A DNA stretch of 64,000 nt from an uncultured Clostridia bacterium (GTDB lineage Bacteria; Bacillota; Limnochordia; Darwinibacteriales; DTU012): NCBI GenBank assembly GCA_900019385.1, contig FIZJ01000016.1:47571-111570 (forward strand). The letters run 5' to 3'. Position numbers and translations under genes: made by a program. The notes under the pieces were generated by a model, which ran no database searches, had not been told where the DNA came from, and was given only the letters and a program-made list of their open reading frames with translations. Below, one piece after another: positions 35,248 through 45,401 of this stretch. Each line of letters opens with the position of its first letter. Positions within the stretch are counted from its first letter, which is position 1.

Positions 35248-37734
35248 TCATTTTTCACGGCTTTTGATCTGCACCGTTACTGGCCCCAACAAGCCCGAAG
35301 GAAGCTTTGCATCTGTAAACTCGTTGGCCCGGGAGTTGGTCACACTGATCCGAATCTGGTTCATTCCGCAGCGCACATGTTGGGTCAGGTCGAATCGATG
35401 CGGGGGGAGAAGAGAGACACCAGCATCGGCGCCGTTGATTTCCACCACCGCCAATTCCCTCACCTCGCCCAAATCCAAGAGAACTTGCCGTGGTTGTTTA
35501 TCACCGTACTCGAGCCTAAACCCGTTGACATATGTCAAAGTGCCGGAAAAGCGCTCCATACCGCCGAACTCTGTCCAGGACCGAAGCTTGTCGCGCACAT
35601 CCATCTCCTGCGGCGGATCCTCGATCCGCCACCCTCCGTCGAGCCGAATGATTTCGGCAGTCACTTCGGCAGCATCAACCGCAGGGGCACAGGGTAGAGG
35701 TTCTCCGGCGGAATCGACCGCGATAATCAAGCTCTGGCGCCCAGAGAGCTGTACATCGATGTATGACTTGCCCGAGCGGATCGCCACCGGCACCGGGCGG
35801 ACAGCTCCCAGCCAGGCATCCCACACTTCCACAAGGCCCGTTTGGTTCAGCACCGCCCGGCCTGAGATCTGCCTGTCGCCTTCGTTCACCAAAAGATAAA
35901 AATGGACACCGTCTTTTATTACATGCGTGCAGCGCAGCATGGGTGATGCCGGCTCAAACGCGATATCGCGGTTGATGCGCCGCTCAATTTCCGATACAAG
36001 CTGGTGCAGTTCTCCTATTTGACAGGCATAGGGAACTGCCTGCCCGTGCTTGTCCGGGTTGAAAATCAAAACCGCTCCCCCATGCCGGACAAACTCGGGC
36101 AGAATATTGGCCACCTCGGAAGTTATGTGCGATGAGTCCTCAACCACCAATACCCTGTATTGCTGGGCGGCGATCCTCAAAGATCCCCCTTCAGTTTTCA
36201 CTTTGTCCTGGAACAGACGGTTCTCCAGATAGTTGAACTCAATCTGGTGCTCATAAAGTGGGCGCACAATCCGCCACGGCAGATGATCATGCTCGCACAA
36301 CACAGCCACTTGAGCTTGATTGACACTGTCAGTATTCAGCCAGCTCAAACGTTTCATGTAGTTGGAGATGATCCGGTAATGGGGCCACCAGATGTTGTTA
36401 GGACCCACATCCGGCGGACGCTCATCGTACCGGCCTTTACCCTCGATGGAATAGAAAAATGCGTGAGGATACAACAAGTTCACTCCCCGGACAAACAGCC
36501 AGTCCATGTACCATTTCATGTCCCTGACACTGAAGGCCCAATGTACATTGTCCGGCCCGCAGCAGGCAAAACATTCGTTGGCATTGCGCCGCCGCCCCGA
36601 ATGCCTCGCGGCGTCCGAGGAGCATTTGGCCATTGTACTGTGCTCGCCGGTGAGGGCCAGATCGTTTTCTGGCGCCACCCAGCGCCACACCACATCCTGG
36701 CCGGGGATATGAAAATGCTTTAGCAGCCCTATGTCAGTGCTCCTTTCCGGGTGCCCCGTCAAGGCAATACTGTGATCGGCGCACCAATCGGAGATCTGCT
36801 GGTAATACGACTGCTCCAAAAGGGCATTGACCGCCTGTTTGTACTGTCTGCGCTTGTGTTCAGTCTCTGCGCCGACATCATACCACAATGCCGGCAAATC
36901 CAGTTCACTACCGCCGTGCTTCCTATACCAGGCCATAAACTCCCAAGTCCAGGGTCTAAGCCCTCGTTTGCCGCGGCGGCCAAGGATTGCCGGTTCATCA
37001 GTGAACATTGCTGTGATTGTCCTGCCAAAATGCCTGCTTAAAACTTGATAGTATCTTTCATGGGTTAGCTCGATAAATGTCCTGACGGCTTCAGGATTGA
37101 GCAGATCAGCACTGGGAGGCGCTCCCGGCTGTCCATCGTCTTCTCCGAAATGGATCCCGCGGATCGTGCCCTGCGAATAGGTCTCCACAAACAGCATGAC
37201 AACCCATTTGTCTTGGTCCGGCGCCCTAAATGCGATTTTACCGCCCTCCAGCGTCAAAACCTGAATGCTCGCTGGATCGATGGCCTTTTCATCTAGTTTC
37301 TTGGCAGCCTGGACAGACACCACAAGCTCATCGGTTTCCAATTCCGGCACAAGCTCCAGGCAACCCGAAACCTCGTATTCTCTCAACTTAAGGCCGCGGC
37401 TGGCGAACCGGGGGTTACGGGCCACTACCTGGCCGTGAGCTGAACCTGAAGGATACATCCCTTCATCGTACAGAATCACTTTCATGCCTAACTGTTCCGC
37501 AGTCTCCACCGCGCAGACGACAAGTTCCATGAACCGGGACGACAGATACTCGATTTCGGGAGGAATTCCAATCCGGGGGTGAATCACAAATCCGTTCACG
37601 CCTTTGTCCTTGAAATCCCGGATTTGCCTGATAATCTCCGTTTCAGTCAGATGATCATTCCAAAACCAAAACGGGATCGGGCTGAACTCATCCGCAGGAT
37701 TCAAGAATTGCCTCCGGAGTTTTTCCAAGCTCAA
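35248..37734 (-). CDS. GH106-like glycoside hydrolase (alpha-L-rhamnosidase type), probably cytoplasmic
   Basis: The 828-residue protein opens with PIPFWFWNDHLTETEIIRQI and VNGFVIHPRIGIPPEIEYLS, then VILYDEGMYPSGSAHG, a set seen in GH106 and related putative glycosyl hydrolases. The C-terminal 110 residues form a galactose-binding-like beta domain (FSGTLTYVNGF, DLTQHVRCGMNQIRISVTN). No signal peptide is present, so it should act on imported oligosaccharides. The start is TTG at 37734 with GGAGGTG seven bases upstream. Rhamnose is a component of pectin, which fits the exported pectate lyase nearby, but specificity is not proven. Confidence 0.75.
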   Translation of the reverse strand: MSLEKLRRQFLNPADEFSPIPFWFWNDHLTETEIIRQIRDFKDKGVNGFVIHPRIGIPPEIEYLSSRFMELVVCAVETAEQLGMKVILYDEGMYPSGSAHGQVVARNPRFASRGLKLREYEVSGCLELVPELETDELVVSVQAAKKLDEKAIDPASIQVLTLEGGKIAFRAPDQDKWVVMLFVETYSQGTIRGIHFGEDDGQPGAPPSADLLNPEAVRTFIELTHERYYQVLSRHFGRTITAMFTDEPAILGRRGKRGLRPWTWEFMAWYRKHGGSELDLPALWYDVGAETEHKRRQYKQAVNALLEQSYYQQISDWCADHSIALTGHPERSTDIGLLKHFHIPGQDVVWRWVAPENDLALTGEHSTMAKCSSDAARHSGRRRNANECFACCGPDNVHWAFSVRDMKWYMDWLFVRGVNLLYPHAFFYSIEGKGRYDERPPDVGPNNIWWPHYRIISNYMKRLSWLNTDSVNQAQVAVLCEHDHLPWRIVRPLYEHQIEFNYLENRLFQDKVKTEGGSLRIAAQQYRVLVVEDSSHITSEVANILPEFVRHGGAVLIFNPDKHGQAVPYACQIGELHQLVSEIERRINRDIAFEPASPMLRCTHVIKDGVHFYLLVNEGDRQISGRAVLNQTGLVEVWDAWLGAVRPVPVAIRSGKSYIDVQLSGRQSLIIAVDSAGEPLPCAPAVDAAEVTAEIIRLDGGWRIEDPPQEMDVRDKLRSWTEFGGMERFSGTLTYVNGFRLEYGDKQPRQVLLDLGEVRELAVVEINGADAGVSLLPPHRFDLTQHVRCGMNQIRISVTNSRANEFTDAKLPSGLLGPVTVQIKSREK

Positions 37735-37782
37735 TCCTAAACACCTCCACTACTTGACAATCACCTTCAATATACCATAAAG

Positions 37783-37816
37783 AAAAACCTGCCGCCACTG
37801 TCTTGGGCAGCAGGTT
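37783..37816 (-). terminator. Terminator of the CD3324-like gene
   Basis: On the minus strand an 11-pair stem with one G-T pair (37806-37816 with 37786-37796), an eight-base loop and a run of T. It isolates the small gene from the GH106-like gene. Confidence 0.85.
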
Positions 37817-37820
37817 GTGC

Positions 37821-38078
37821 TCATTCCCTCACAATCCTACGGATACTCTCGTAACTGAGGTGGTAGCTCTCCATCAAAGCTTCCACCGAAGCTCCTCCGC
37901 GGTATTTTTCTTTGATTTCCTGATTGCGCATGTTGAGCCACTGTTTGGTTCCGTTCCGCTCTCCCCAGCCGAGGCGTTTGTGGGGCTGTTTGGGAATGTA
38001 GATTTCTTTTCCCTGGACATACTTTTGAATCTCTTCAACCAAATACCGCGGCAAAATATCTGCGGCATTCTTGTACAT
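37821..38078 (-). CDS. CD3324-family small helix-turn-helix (Mor-like) protein
   Basis: Small 85-residue protein. The N-terminal ILPRYLVEEIQKYVQGKEIYIPK is the signature of CD3324-type proteins of clostridia, and the C-terminal ASVEALMESYHLSYESIRRIV is a helix-turn-helix related to the Mor activator. The family is thought to bind DNA; targets are unknown. The ATG at 38078 fits the family start and overlaps the stop of a 14-codon ORF as TAATG, which suggests coupled translation; a TTG nine bases earlier is poorly spaced from the upstream AAGGAGG. It has its own promoter, structured leader and terminator. Confidence 0.82.
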   Translation of the reverse strand: MYKNAADILPRYLVEEIQKYVQGKEIYIPKQPHKRLGWGERNGTKQWLNMRNQEIKEKYRGGASVEALMESYHLSYESIRRIVRE

Positions 38079-38122
38079 TAGTGCCAACGTCCTCCTTCTG
38101 TTCGCATCAGAACTTGCGGCAT
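38078..38122 (-). CDS. 14-residue ORF coupled to the CD3324-like gene
   Basis: ATG at 38122 follows AAAGGAG by five bases and encodes MPQVLMRTEGGRWH; its TAA shares one base with the start of the next gene (TAATG). Both its ribosome site and start codon lie inside the 3' arm of the 38118-38189 stem. A translation-coupling device is likely; the peptide itself may have no role. Confidence 0.5.
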   Translation of the reverse strand: MPQVLMRTEGGRWH

Positions 38123-38189
38123 TGGCACTCCTTTGGCTGCTAAATGGGCGCGTTACTCATGCGGCAAATCCCAAAGGAAGGCCTATGCC
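38118..38189 (-). promoter_or_regulatory. Stem-loop sequestering a ribosome site (candidate attenuator)
   Basis: On the minus strand GGCATAGGCCTTCCTTTGG (38171-38189) can pair with CCAAAGGAGTGCCAATGCC (38118-38136): 16 Watson-Crick pairs, one G-T and two mismatches, with a 34-base loop. The 3' arm holds the ribosome site and start codon of the 14-residue ORF; the 5' arm lies in the last codons of the leader ORF, so a ribosome stalled there would open the stem. Confidence 0.6.
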
Positions 38190-38231
38190 TGCACCTCTTG
38201 CCAAAACACTTCTTGTGCGAAACTTAATCAT
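38157..38231 (-). CDS. Candidate leader peptide, 24 residues
   Basis: ATG at 38231 lies nine bases after a perfect AAAGGAGG. The peptide starts MIKFRTRSVLARGAG and ends IGLPLGFAA; a second ATG two codons earlier is too close to the site. It is basic at the N-terminus and hydrophobic at the end. Its last codons form one arm of the downstream stem. Stop TGA at 38157. Confidence 0.55.
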   Translation of the reverse strand: MIKFRTRSVLARGAGIGLPLGFAA

Positions 38232-38291
38232 TACCATAGACCTCCTTTCCAGAAGTTTTAGTCTCGCTGCTCCGAGCGGATTCTCATTTCA

Positions 38292-38320
38292 ATTATAGCC
38301 GATTGTGCCGTAAGTATCAA
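38292..38320 (-). promoter_or_regulatory. Near-consensus sigma-A promoter of the leader/CD3324-like unit
   Basis: On the minus strand TTGATA (38315-38320), 17 bases, TATAAT (38292-38297). The -35 overlaps the purD stop codon. The predicted leader before the first ORF is about 50 bases. Confidence 0.75.
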
Positions 38321-39597
38321 TTGGTAACATGATTCGGATCTATTCTCGCCAGAGCCTTGGCGGCGATATCGGTTCGATAGTGCATGTTGTCAAACCGGAT
38401 TTGAGACAAAGCCCCGTAGGCGCGCTGCCGTGCCTGTTTCAAATCCGTATCCAGCCCCACTGCCGCAAGGACTCTCCCGCCGGCAGTTACAAGCTGCCCC
38501 TGCTCAAACATAGTACCGGCGTGAAAGATCAGCACCTGAGAGTCAGCGCAGGCCTCGGCGACACCGGAGATGGGTTTTCCAGTCTCATACAGGTCTGGAT
38601 AACCACCGGACGCTAAGACGACTGCGACCGCCGAGTTCTGACTCCATTTGACAGCAGGATGCGAGGCCAGACGGTGTTCGGCACATGCGGATACTATGGA
38701 AAGCAGATCCGAATCAAGGCAGGGCAAAACAACTTGGGTTTCCGGATCACCAAAGCGAGCATTGAACTCAATCACCTTAAGACCCGTTTCAGTCAGCATC
38801 AATCCCGCATACAGCACACCGGTGAAACTGCGGCCTTCCGCCGCCAAGGCCTTTGCCGCCGGTGTGAGAATCTTGTCCAGTGCCTCTTGGACAATGTCTT
38901 CCCCCATGTGGGGTATCGGACTGTAAGCACCCATTCCACCGGTGTTGGGCCCTTGATCATGATCAAAAACCCGTTTGTGGTCTTGGGCCGGCGGCATGGG
39001 CACGACTGTTTCGCCATCCACAAACGCCATCAGTGACAGCTCCTCACCGGCAAGGTATTCCTCGATGACAACCTTGGTGTTGGAAGCGAAGCTTGCCCTC
39101 ACTGCCTCGGCTGCCTGGCGGCGTGTGCTGCAGACCACGACACCTTTCCCGGCCGCCAACCCGTCAGCTTTGACGACAATCGGCGTAGGCGACTCCTCTA
39201 CATGTTTAACCGCTGCTTCCAAATGGGTAAACACATGATAGGCCGCTGTGGGAATTCCGTGGCGGGCCATGAAATCTTTGGCGAACGCCTTGCTCGTTTC
39301 GATTTCGGCTGCCCGGCGGGTTGGGCCGAATACCTTCAAGCCTGCTTCCTGAAACAAATCCACAATCCCGAGGCTGAGCGGCAGTTCCGGACCGATGATG
39401 GTCAGATCGATCCGCTCCTGCTTGGCAAAACCCAGCAGCAGATCGATTTCAGTGACTTTGATTGGGATCACAGTGGCGATTGCTGCGATCCCGCCGTTTC
39501 CAGGCGCGCAAAAAAGCTCAAGTTCGGGATGGTCTTGCTTCAGTTTCCAGCAAATAGCATGTTCACGCCCTCCACCACCGACAACGAGCACTCTCAT
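38317..39597 (-). CDS. purD: Phosphoribosylamine--glycine ligase
   Basis: Second step of purine synthesis, joining glycine to phosphoribosylamine (ATP-grasp enzyme, 426 residues). The N-terminus VLVVGGGGREHAICWKL, ATP-grasp segments PIVVKADGLAAGKGVVV and VIEEYLAGEELSLMAFVDG, and EFNARFGDPETQVVLP are typical. ATG at 39597 follows AAGGAG by eight bases. It is the last gene of the pur cluster. purH, which often lies between purN and purD in Bacillota, is absent here. Confidence 0.96.
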   Translation of the reverse strand: MRVLVVGGGGREHAICWKLKQDHPELELFCAPGNGGIAAIATVIPIKVTEIDLLLGFAKQERIDLTIIGPELPLSLGIVDLFQEAGLKVFGPTRRAAEIETSKAFAKDFMARHGIPTAAYHVFTHLEAAVKHVEESPTPIVVKADGLAAGKGVVVCSTRRQAAEAVRASFASNTKVVIEEYLAGEELSLMAFVDGETVVPMPPAQDHKRVFDHDQGPNTGGMGAYSPIPHMGEDIVQEALDKILTPAAKALAAEGRSFTGVLYAGLMLTETGLKVIEFNARFGDPETQVVLPCLDSDLLSIVSACAEHRLASHPAVKWSQNSAVAVVLASGGYPDLYETGKPISGVAEACADSQVLIFHAGTMFEQGQLVTAGGRVLAAVGLDTDLKQARQRAYGALSQIRFDNMHYRTDIAAKALARIDPNHVTN

Positions 39598-39627
39598 GGC
39601 ATTCACTCCTTGCATCTCCAGTGTGTA

Positions 39628-40245
39628 TCAACGCTGACTGCCCGGCTTGCGTACTTGTCCCTGATCAAGTATAATCTCTCCTAAGGCGCATTGTCGGACA
39701 ATCCGCGGATAAAGCTCGTGCTCCACTTCGTGAATCTTCCGGGAGAGGCTGTCGTGATCATCGTCGCCGTCAATCGGCACAGCTTGCTGAGCGATGATCG
39801 GGCCCGTGTCCATACCCGCGTCCACATAATGAACTGTTACGCCCGTCACCCGTGCCCCAGCCTTCAAGGCTTGGCCGACAGCGTCAAGCCCTGGAAAAGC
39901 AGGCAGAAGCGACGGGTGCAGATTGATCATTCTACCGTAATACTCTTGCAGCAGTGTGGGGCCAATCAAGCGCATGTATCCCGCCAGCGCGACAAAATCG
40001 ATGCGGTCCTTTCTCAACCTGGCCAAAATCTGCTGCTCAAAAGCTTCTTTGGTCGCGAATCGCCGCCGTTCCACAACAAACACGGGCGTCCGCCACCTCA
40101 AGGCTCTGGCGATCACACCTGCTTGAGGCTGGTCGCACACCACCAGGCTGATTTCATAACCAGGATCTGCCAGTGCGGCGGTGTACATCATGATGGCCTC
40201 ATAGTTGGAACCGTTGCCCGAGGCGAATACGGCAACTCGAACCAT
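39628..40245 (-). CDS. purN: Phosphoribosylglycinamide formyltransferase (folate type)
   Basis: Transfers formyl from 10-formyl-tetrahydrofolate to glycinamide ribonucleotide. The 205-residue protein has FASGNGSNYEAI, the catalytic INLHPSLLPAFPG and GVTVHYVDAGMDTGPII. Its ATG overlaps the purM stop as TAATG, so translation is coupled. Confidence 0.96.
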   Translation of the reverse strand: MVRVAVFASGNGSNYEAIMMYTAALADPGYEISLVVCDQPQAGVIARALRWRTPVFVVERRRFATKEAFEQQILARLRKDRIDFVALAGYMRLIGPTLLQEYYGRMINLHPSLLPAFPGLDAVGQALKAGARVTGVTVHYVDAGMDTGPIIAQQAVPIDGDDDHDSLSRKIHEVEHELYPRIVRQCALGEIILDQGQVRKPGSQR

Positions 40246-41255
40246 TAATCTCCCTCCTTGAACACCACCTGCCGCGGCCCGGGAACGACAGAGCCGATCA
40301 GATACGCGGTCTCATTCTGATCTTTCAGACATCGAACCACTGCTTCAGCAATCTCCGCCTTGACCACGATCACCATGCCGATTCCCATGTTGAAAACGTT
40401 GAACATTTCATCAAACGGTATTTTGCTGTAATGCCGCAGTTTGGCGAAAACTGGCGGTATAGGCCAACTGCCGAGCCAGATTTCAGCACTCAAGCCCGAC
40501 GGCAGAATCCGCGGGATGTTCTCGATAAAGCCGCCTCCGGTAATATGGGCGATCCCGGCAACCGGAAACTGATCCAACAGCCTTAAAACCTGCTTGACAT
40601 AGATCCTGGTAGGAACCAAAAGTTCCCAGCCTATTTCATCCAGATCGACATTGTGCTCGTCGATGATCTTCCGCACCAAAGAAAAACCGTTGCTGTGGAC
40701 ACCGCTGCTGGGCAGCCCAATCAGCACATCCCCGGCAGTGATCGCACTTCCGGTAATGATCCGGTCTCTCTCTGCGATTCCCACACAGAATCCAGCCAAA
40801 TCGTATTCTTCATCTTGGTAAAACCCGGGCATTTCGGCTGTCTCGCCTCCGATCAAGGCGCAGCCTGCTTCGATGCATCCGTCGGCTATTCCCTTGACCA
40901 CTTCCTCGACAAGCTCGGGCTTGAGCTTGCCTGTGGCGAAATAATCTAGGAAAAACAAAGGCTCCGCCCCCTGAGCAACCACATCATTGGCACACATCGC
41001 CACTAGATCTATACCGACTGTGTCGTGCTTGCCGAGGGCAAAAGCCAGTTTCAGCTTGGTGCCCACTCCATCCGTCCCCGCAACCAGAACCGGGCGGCGG
41101 TACCGCTCGGGCGTTAAAGCGAAAAGCCCGCCGAAACCGCCCACATCGCCCAACACTTCCGGCCTTGCCGTCCGGGCAGCATGGGCTTTGATCCCTTTCA
41201 CCGCCAGATACCCGGCTGAGAGGTCAACACCGGCTTGTTTGTACGCTTCGCTCAT
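40245..41255 (-). CDS. purM: Phosphoribosylformylglycinamidine cyclo-ligase
   Basis: AIR synthetase of 336 residues. Typical segments: [52 protein letters not shown] and [15 protein letters not shown] at 41255 follows GAGGAGG; the longer frame enters the purF end. It forms its own dimer and follows purF by 26 bases. Confidence 0.96.
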   Translation of the reverse strand: MSEAYKQAGVDLSAGYLAVKGIKAHAARTARPEVLGDVGGFGGLFALTPERYRRPVLVAGTDGVGTKLKLAFALGKHDTVGIDLVAMCANDVVAQGAEPLFFLDYFATGKLKPELVEEVVKGIADGCIEAGCALIGGETAEMPGFYQDEEYDLAGFCVGIAERDRIITGSAITAGDVLIGLPSSGVHSNGFSLVRKIIDEHNVDLDEIGWELLVPTRIYVKQVLRLLDQFPVAGIAHITGGGFIENIPRILPSGLSAEIWLGSWPIPPVFAKLRHYSKIPFDEMFNVFNMGIGMVIVVKAEIAEAVVRCLKDQNETAYLIGSVVPGPRQVVFKEGD

Positions 41256-41281
41256 GCCTAACCTCCTCACGTCAACCTGGT

Positions 41282-42667
41282 CTAGCTCTCTGCGATGGGA
41301 GTCGGGTATTGGCCGGAGAAACAGGCCAAACACAACCCATGTTCATCCACACTGCCGCTGATGGCTGTGACCATGCCCTCAACACTGAGGAATTCGAGAG
41401 AATCGGCGCCGATATACTGGCGGATCTCATCCATGGTCTTCTGAGCCACAATCAATTCGTCCCGGCTGGAAATGTCGATGCCGTAATAACAGGGGTAAAC
41501 GACTGGCGGCGAGCAAATGCGAACATGTACCGATTTGACTCCCGCATCTTTTAACAGCCTAACAATCCGCTGACTGGTTGTGCCTCTGATGATCGAGTCG
41601 TCGACCATGACGACATCCCTGCCCTCGACAACTTTTTGGACTACACTCAGTTTCAGCTTCACATCGCGGGTCCGGGTTTCCTGATCCGGCCTGATGAATG
41701 TCCTGCCTACATATCGGTTTTTCACCAAGCCCATTTCGAAAGGTATCTGCAAGGCCTCGGCGTAGCCAATGGCAGCAGACAAACTGGAGTCAGGCACCCC
41801 CAACACCAAGTCAGCCATAACGGGCTCCTCCAAAGCCAATTGTTTGCCCATTTGCTTGCGGATCTGATGTACACTGGCAGCGCCGATCAGATTGCTGTCA
41901 GGCCGGGCGAAGTATATGAACTCAAAACTGCAAAGCGCAGGTTTGGCCGCAGAATGCTCCACCGAACGAAGCCCGCTTTGGGAAACCACAACCATTTCCC
42001 CCGGTTTTACATGTCTGATGAACTCTGCTTCGATCAAGTCAAAGGCGCAGCTTTCAGATGCAAAGCAGTAACTGTCTCCTATTTTCCCCAACGCTAGCGG
42101 CCTCAGCCCGTTAGGATCCAGACAGGCGAACAAAGTATCTTCGCTCAGCACCAAAAGGGCATAGGCTCCTTTAACAACCGCCAATGCCTCGCGGAGGGCC
42201 GACTCCAGGTCGTCGCACTTGGAACGGGCTATTAAGTGCGCGATTACCTCGGTGTCACTGTTGGTCTGGAAAATCGACCCCTGCTGCTCCAGTCGGCTGC
42301 GAATCTGTGCGGCGTTGACCAGAGCTCCGTTTTGAGCCAAAGCTATGGTCCCACCTCTGTACTTGAACACTAGAGGTTGTGCCTCGGTAACCGTACTTCG
42401 CTGACTGGCGTACATCACATGGCCGATGGCGGTATTCCCAGCCAGATCTCGGCTGCCGTTGGCAAAGACTTCTGTTACCAAGCCCATGTCCTTATGAACG
42501 TTGATCTGGCCGCGGTCCACAGCGGCAATTCCGGCGCTTTCCTGGCCGCGGTGCTGCAGGGCATGAAGCCCGTAATAGACGATGTCAGCGGCCCTGGGAT
42601 GCCCGTAGATACCGAATACACCGCACGCCTCGTGCAAACTGTCGGCCCGGTTCATCTCATCAAGCAT
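41282..42667 (-). CDS. purF: Amidophosphoribosyltransferase
   Basis: Committed step of purine synthesis. The start at 42667 gives a 14-residue propeptide before the catalytic cysteine ([11 protein letters not shown]15), as in the B. subtilis-type enzyme. The PRPP motif [13 protein letters not shown] is present, and C-terminal cysteines ([13 protein letters not shown] and YPCYYGIDI) match the oxygen-sensitive 4Fe-4S class. It overlaps the purL stop by 16 bases. Confidence 0.96.
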   Translation of the reverse strand: MLDEMNRADSLHEACGVFGIYGHPRAADIVYYGLHALQHRGQESAGIAAVDRGQINVHKDMGLVTEVFANGSRDLAGNTAIGHVMYASQRSTVTEAQPLVFKYRGGTIALAQNGALVNAAQIRSRLEQQGSIFQTNSDTEVIAHLIARSKCDDLESALREALAVVKGAYALLVLSEDTLFACLDPNGLRPLALGKIGDSYCFASESCAFDLIEAEFIRHVKPGEMVVVSQSGLRSVEHSAAKPALCSFEFIYFARPDSNLIGAASVHQIRKQMGKQLALEEPVMADLVLGVPDSSLSAAIGYAEALQIPFEMGLVKNRYVGRTFIRPDQETRTRDVKLKLSVVQKVVEGRDVVMVDDSIIRGTTSQRIVRLLKDAGVKSVHVRICSPPVVYPCYYGIDISSRDELIVAQKTMDEIRQYIGADSLEFLSVEGMVTAISGSVDEHGLCLACFSGQYPTPIAES

Positions 42668-44871
42668 GCAAATCCTTCCTTCCAAGCCGATTCCAGCTCG
42701 CTGCGAGGACAGTTGATCAGTTCCTGGCCGTTATAGACAACCCGGAATCTGTCTTCTGCCGTCACTTTGCCGAGCACTTTGAGATCGACATCCGTTTCTT
42801 GTGCGTACTTAAGCAGTACGGGCAGCTGCTCTGGATCAACGCTGACGATAAACCGGGACTGAGACTCGCCGAACAGAGCCGCGCTCACTGTCAGCCCGTC
42901 GCTGAAGTCCAACTCCACGCCCAAACCTGTGCCGAATGCCGATTCCAACACCGCCACGGCTAATCCTCCTTCGGCCACATCATGGGCGGAATGCAGTATT
43001 CCAGTGTGAATTGCCTTGTAGACTAACTCCTGGGCTCTAACTTCATAGTTCAGATCCAGTGTGGGGATTCGCCCCGACGGGGTTTGCCAGATCAGCTTCT
43101 GGAGATGGCTGCCGCCCAGTTCCGGCCAGTTGCGGCCTACGAGCACAATCAGGTCGCCCGGATGCTGGTACTTCCCGGTCATGACCTTGGAGGCGTCCTC
43201 AATCAGCCCGACCATGGCGATAATTGGCGTGGGATATATTGGTTGGCCGTCAGTTTCGTTGAACAGGCTCACGTTGCCTGAAACAACCGGACAATCGAGC
43301 TTCTTGGCTGCCAAGGCGATTCCTTCGACAGACTGCTCCAACTGCCAGTATACTTCCGGGTTGAACGGTGAGCCGAAGTTGAGATTGTCGCTGATAGCCA
43401 AGGGCTTGGCTCCAGTGCAGATTAGATTCCGGGCTGCTTCGCACACAGCGATCGCGCTGCCCTGCTTTGGATCAAGCTCAATATAGATGGAGTTGCAGTC
43501 AGTGGTCAAGGCGACAGCTTTGTTAGTCCCAGGGATCTTCACCACGGCAGCGTCCATTCCCGGGCCAACCAGTGTGCTGCCGTCGGCGTTGAACTGGCTG
43601 AAAATCCACTCTTTGCTTGCCAACGACGGCATGGACAAGAGCTGCTTCAAAGTTGCCGCCGGATCAGCGATCGGCAGATCGTTTACTTCCATTGCCTGAT
43701 TAAGGCCGTACACATGGGACACCTGAGCAGTCCGCTGATAGACCGGGGCTTTTTCTGTCAAGGCATCCACCGGCACCTCCGCCGCAACCTCGCCGTGATG
43801 CAGCAGCCGCAGCATGCCGTCGGCTGTCACACGCCCCACAGCCGCACAGGCCAGCCCGTATTTTTCGCAAATAGCCTCATACTCCCGTTCGGAACCTTTC
43901 TCAACCACGAGCAGCATCCGTTCCTGGGATTCAGAAAGCATCATCTCGTATGCTGTCATTCCCGGCTCCCGCTGGGGTACAAGGTCCAGGTTCAATTCAA
44001 TGCCGTGGCCTCCTTTGTTGGCCATTTCGGAACTGGATGACACCAAACCGGCGGCGCCCATATCCTGAATTCCGATTAATGACGGCAGCTGCATCATCTC
44101 CAAACATGCCTCCATCAAGGCTTTGCCCATCTGGGGATCACCGATGGCCACAGCATGAGTCGGCTGTTCGCCTTCGCTCAGCTCCGCAGATGCAAAGGTC
44201 GCACCCTCAATCCCGTCTCGTCCGGTGGAACGCCCGACATAAAGCACAGTACTGCCTTCGCCTTTGGCTATGCCGCGCCGGATCTGGTCGCGGTGTACCA
44301 GACCGACACACAAAGCATTTACCAGCGGATTGTGGGTGTAGCAGTCATCAAAATACACCTCGCCTCCGACGGTGGGCACTCCTGCTGCGTTCCCATATGC
44401 GGCAATCCCAGCCACCGCGTTGGCTACAAGGTACTTCACTCTTTTATTTTTCGGATCGCCAAAGCGCAGCGAATCAAGGAGGGCGATCGGCCGCGCCCCC
44501 ATGGAATAGACATCCCGAAGGATGCCGCCGACACCAGTGGCAGACCCTTCAAAAGGCTCCACCGCCGAGGGATGGTTGTGGGACTCAATCTTGAAGGCAA
44601 TGCCCCATCCATCGCCGATATCCACAATACCAGCCCCTTCGCCAGGGCCCATCAAGACCTGTTTCCCTTGGGTCGGCAGGCGCTTCAAAAGCAGCTTCGA
44701 ATTCTTGTAACTGCAGTGCTCTGACCACATGACGCTGAACAGGCCGGTCTCGGTGTAGTTGGGCAACCGCCCTAAAAGCTGCTTGACAAGGTCATATTCA
44801 TGATCTGTCAGCCCCATTTCCAGATACAGCCGCTCCGATGCAATTTCTTGAGGAGTTGGTTCTTTAGCCAT
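42652..44871 (-). CDS. purL: Phosphoribosylformylglycinamidine synthase, small-type PurL
   Basis: Synthetase subunit of 739 residues that needs separate PurQ (glutaminase) and PurS partners. Family segments: [55 protein letters not shown] and [15 protein letters not shown] 44871 follows GGAGG. purS and purQ, which normally precede purL in Bacillota, are not in this window. Confidence 0.96.
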   Translation of the reverse strand: MAKEPTPQEIASERLYLEMGLTDHEYDLVKQLLGRLPNYTETGLFSVMWSEHCSYKNSKLLLKRLPTQGKQVLMGPGEGAGIVDIGDGWGIAFKIESHNHPSAVEPFEGSATGVGGILRDVYSMGARPIALLDSLRFGDPKNKRVKYLVANAVAGIAAYGNAAGVPTVGGEVYFDDCYTHNPLVNALCVGLVHRDQIRRGIAKGEGSTVLYVGRSTGRDGIEGATFASAELSEGEQPTHAVAIGDPQMGKALMEACLEMMQLPSLIGIQDMGAAGLVSSSSEMANKGGHGIELNLDLVPQREPGMTAYEMMLSESQERMLLVVEKGSEREYEAICEKYGLACAAVGRVTADGMLRLLHHGEVAAEVPVDALTEKAPVYQRTAQVSHVYGLNQAMEVNDLPIADPAATLKQLLSMPSLASKEWIFSQFNADGSTLVGPGMDAAVVKIPGTNKAVALTTDCNSIYIELDPKQGSAIAVCEAARNLICTGAKPLAISDNLNFGSPFNPEVYWQLEQSVEGIALAAKKLDCPVVSGNVSLFNETDGQPIYPTPIIAMVGLIEDASKVMTGKYQHPGDLIVLVGRNWPELGGSHLQKLIWQTPSGRIPTLDLNYEVRAQELVYKAIHTGILHSAHDVAEGGLAVAVLESAFGTGLGVELDFSDGLTVSAALFGESQSRFIVSVDPEQLPVLLKYAQETDVDLKVLGKVTAEDRFRVVYNGQELINCPRSELESAWKEGFACLMR

Positions 44872-44903
44872 CAAGTTCAACCTCCGTATTCTATTGGACA
44901 GTA

Positions 44904-45401
44904 TCAGTCAAAGGTTTCTAAATTGGCGGCCGCCAACGCTGCTTCTTCCACAGCCCTGCGCCTGGCGGTGATCTTGGCTTGGATCTCTGGGTATTTTAGC
45001 CCAAGCATCTGAGCCGCAAGCAAACCGGCGTTGACTGCTCCCGCTTTGCCGATTGCCACAGTGGCGACCGGCACTTCTCTGGGCATCTGCACAATGGACA
45101 ACAATGAATCCAATCCGTTAAGCGCAGTTGTGGGCATGGGCACTCCGATCACCGGCAGCACTGTGTGGGCAGCCAACACTCCGGGAAGATGGGCGGCACC
45201 TCCCGCACCCGCAATGATCACTTCCAAACCTCTAGCCTGAGCCTGGGCAGCATATGCCGCTGCGGCAGTTGGTGTCCGGTGCGCGGACAAAGCGCGCTTT
45301 TCAAAGGGAATCTCCAATTCCGCAAGGACCTGACAGCACAACCGCATGATTTCCCAATCTGAGGTGCTTCCCATGACAACACCTACCAACGCCTGACTCA
45401 A
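44904..45401 (-). CDS. purE: N5-carboxyaminoimidazole ribonucleotide mutase
   Basis: Class I PurE of 165 residues: [35 protein letters not shown] and GIPVP-like [24 protein letters not shown]. The start is TTG at 45401 with GGAGG seven bases upstream. It is the first gene of the pur cluster and is preceded by a structured leader and a PurBox-like site. purK is not present. Confidence 0.95.
   Translation of the reverse strand: MSQALVGVVMGSTSDWEIMRLCCQVLAELEIPFEKRALSAHRTPTAAAAYAAQAQARGLEVIIAGAGGAAHLPGVLAAHTVLPVIGVPMPTTALNGLDSLLSIVQMPREVPVATVAIGKAGAVNAGLLAAQMLGLKYPEIQAKITARRRAVEEAALAAANLETFD

Noticed and set aside
38071..38298. Plus-strand 75-codon ORF opposite the CD3324 leader
   Set aside because: It has no ribosome site, reads through the minus-strand promoter, stem and leader ORF, and shows no family features.
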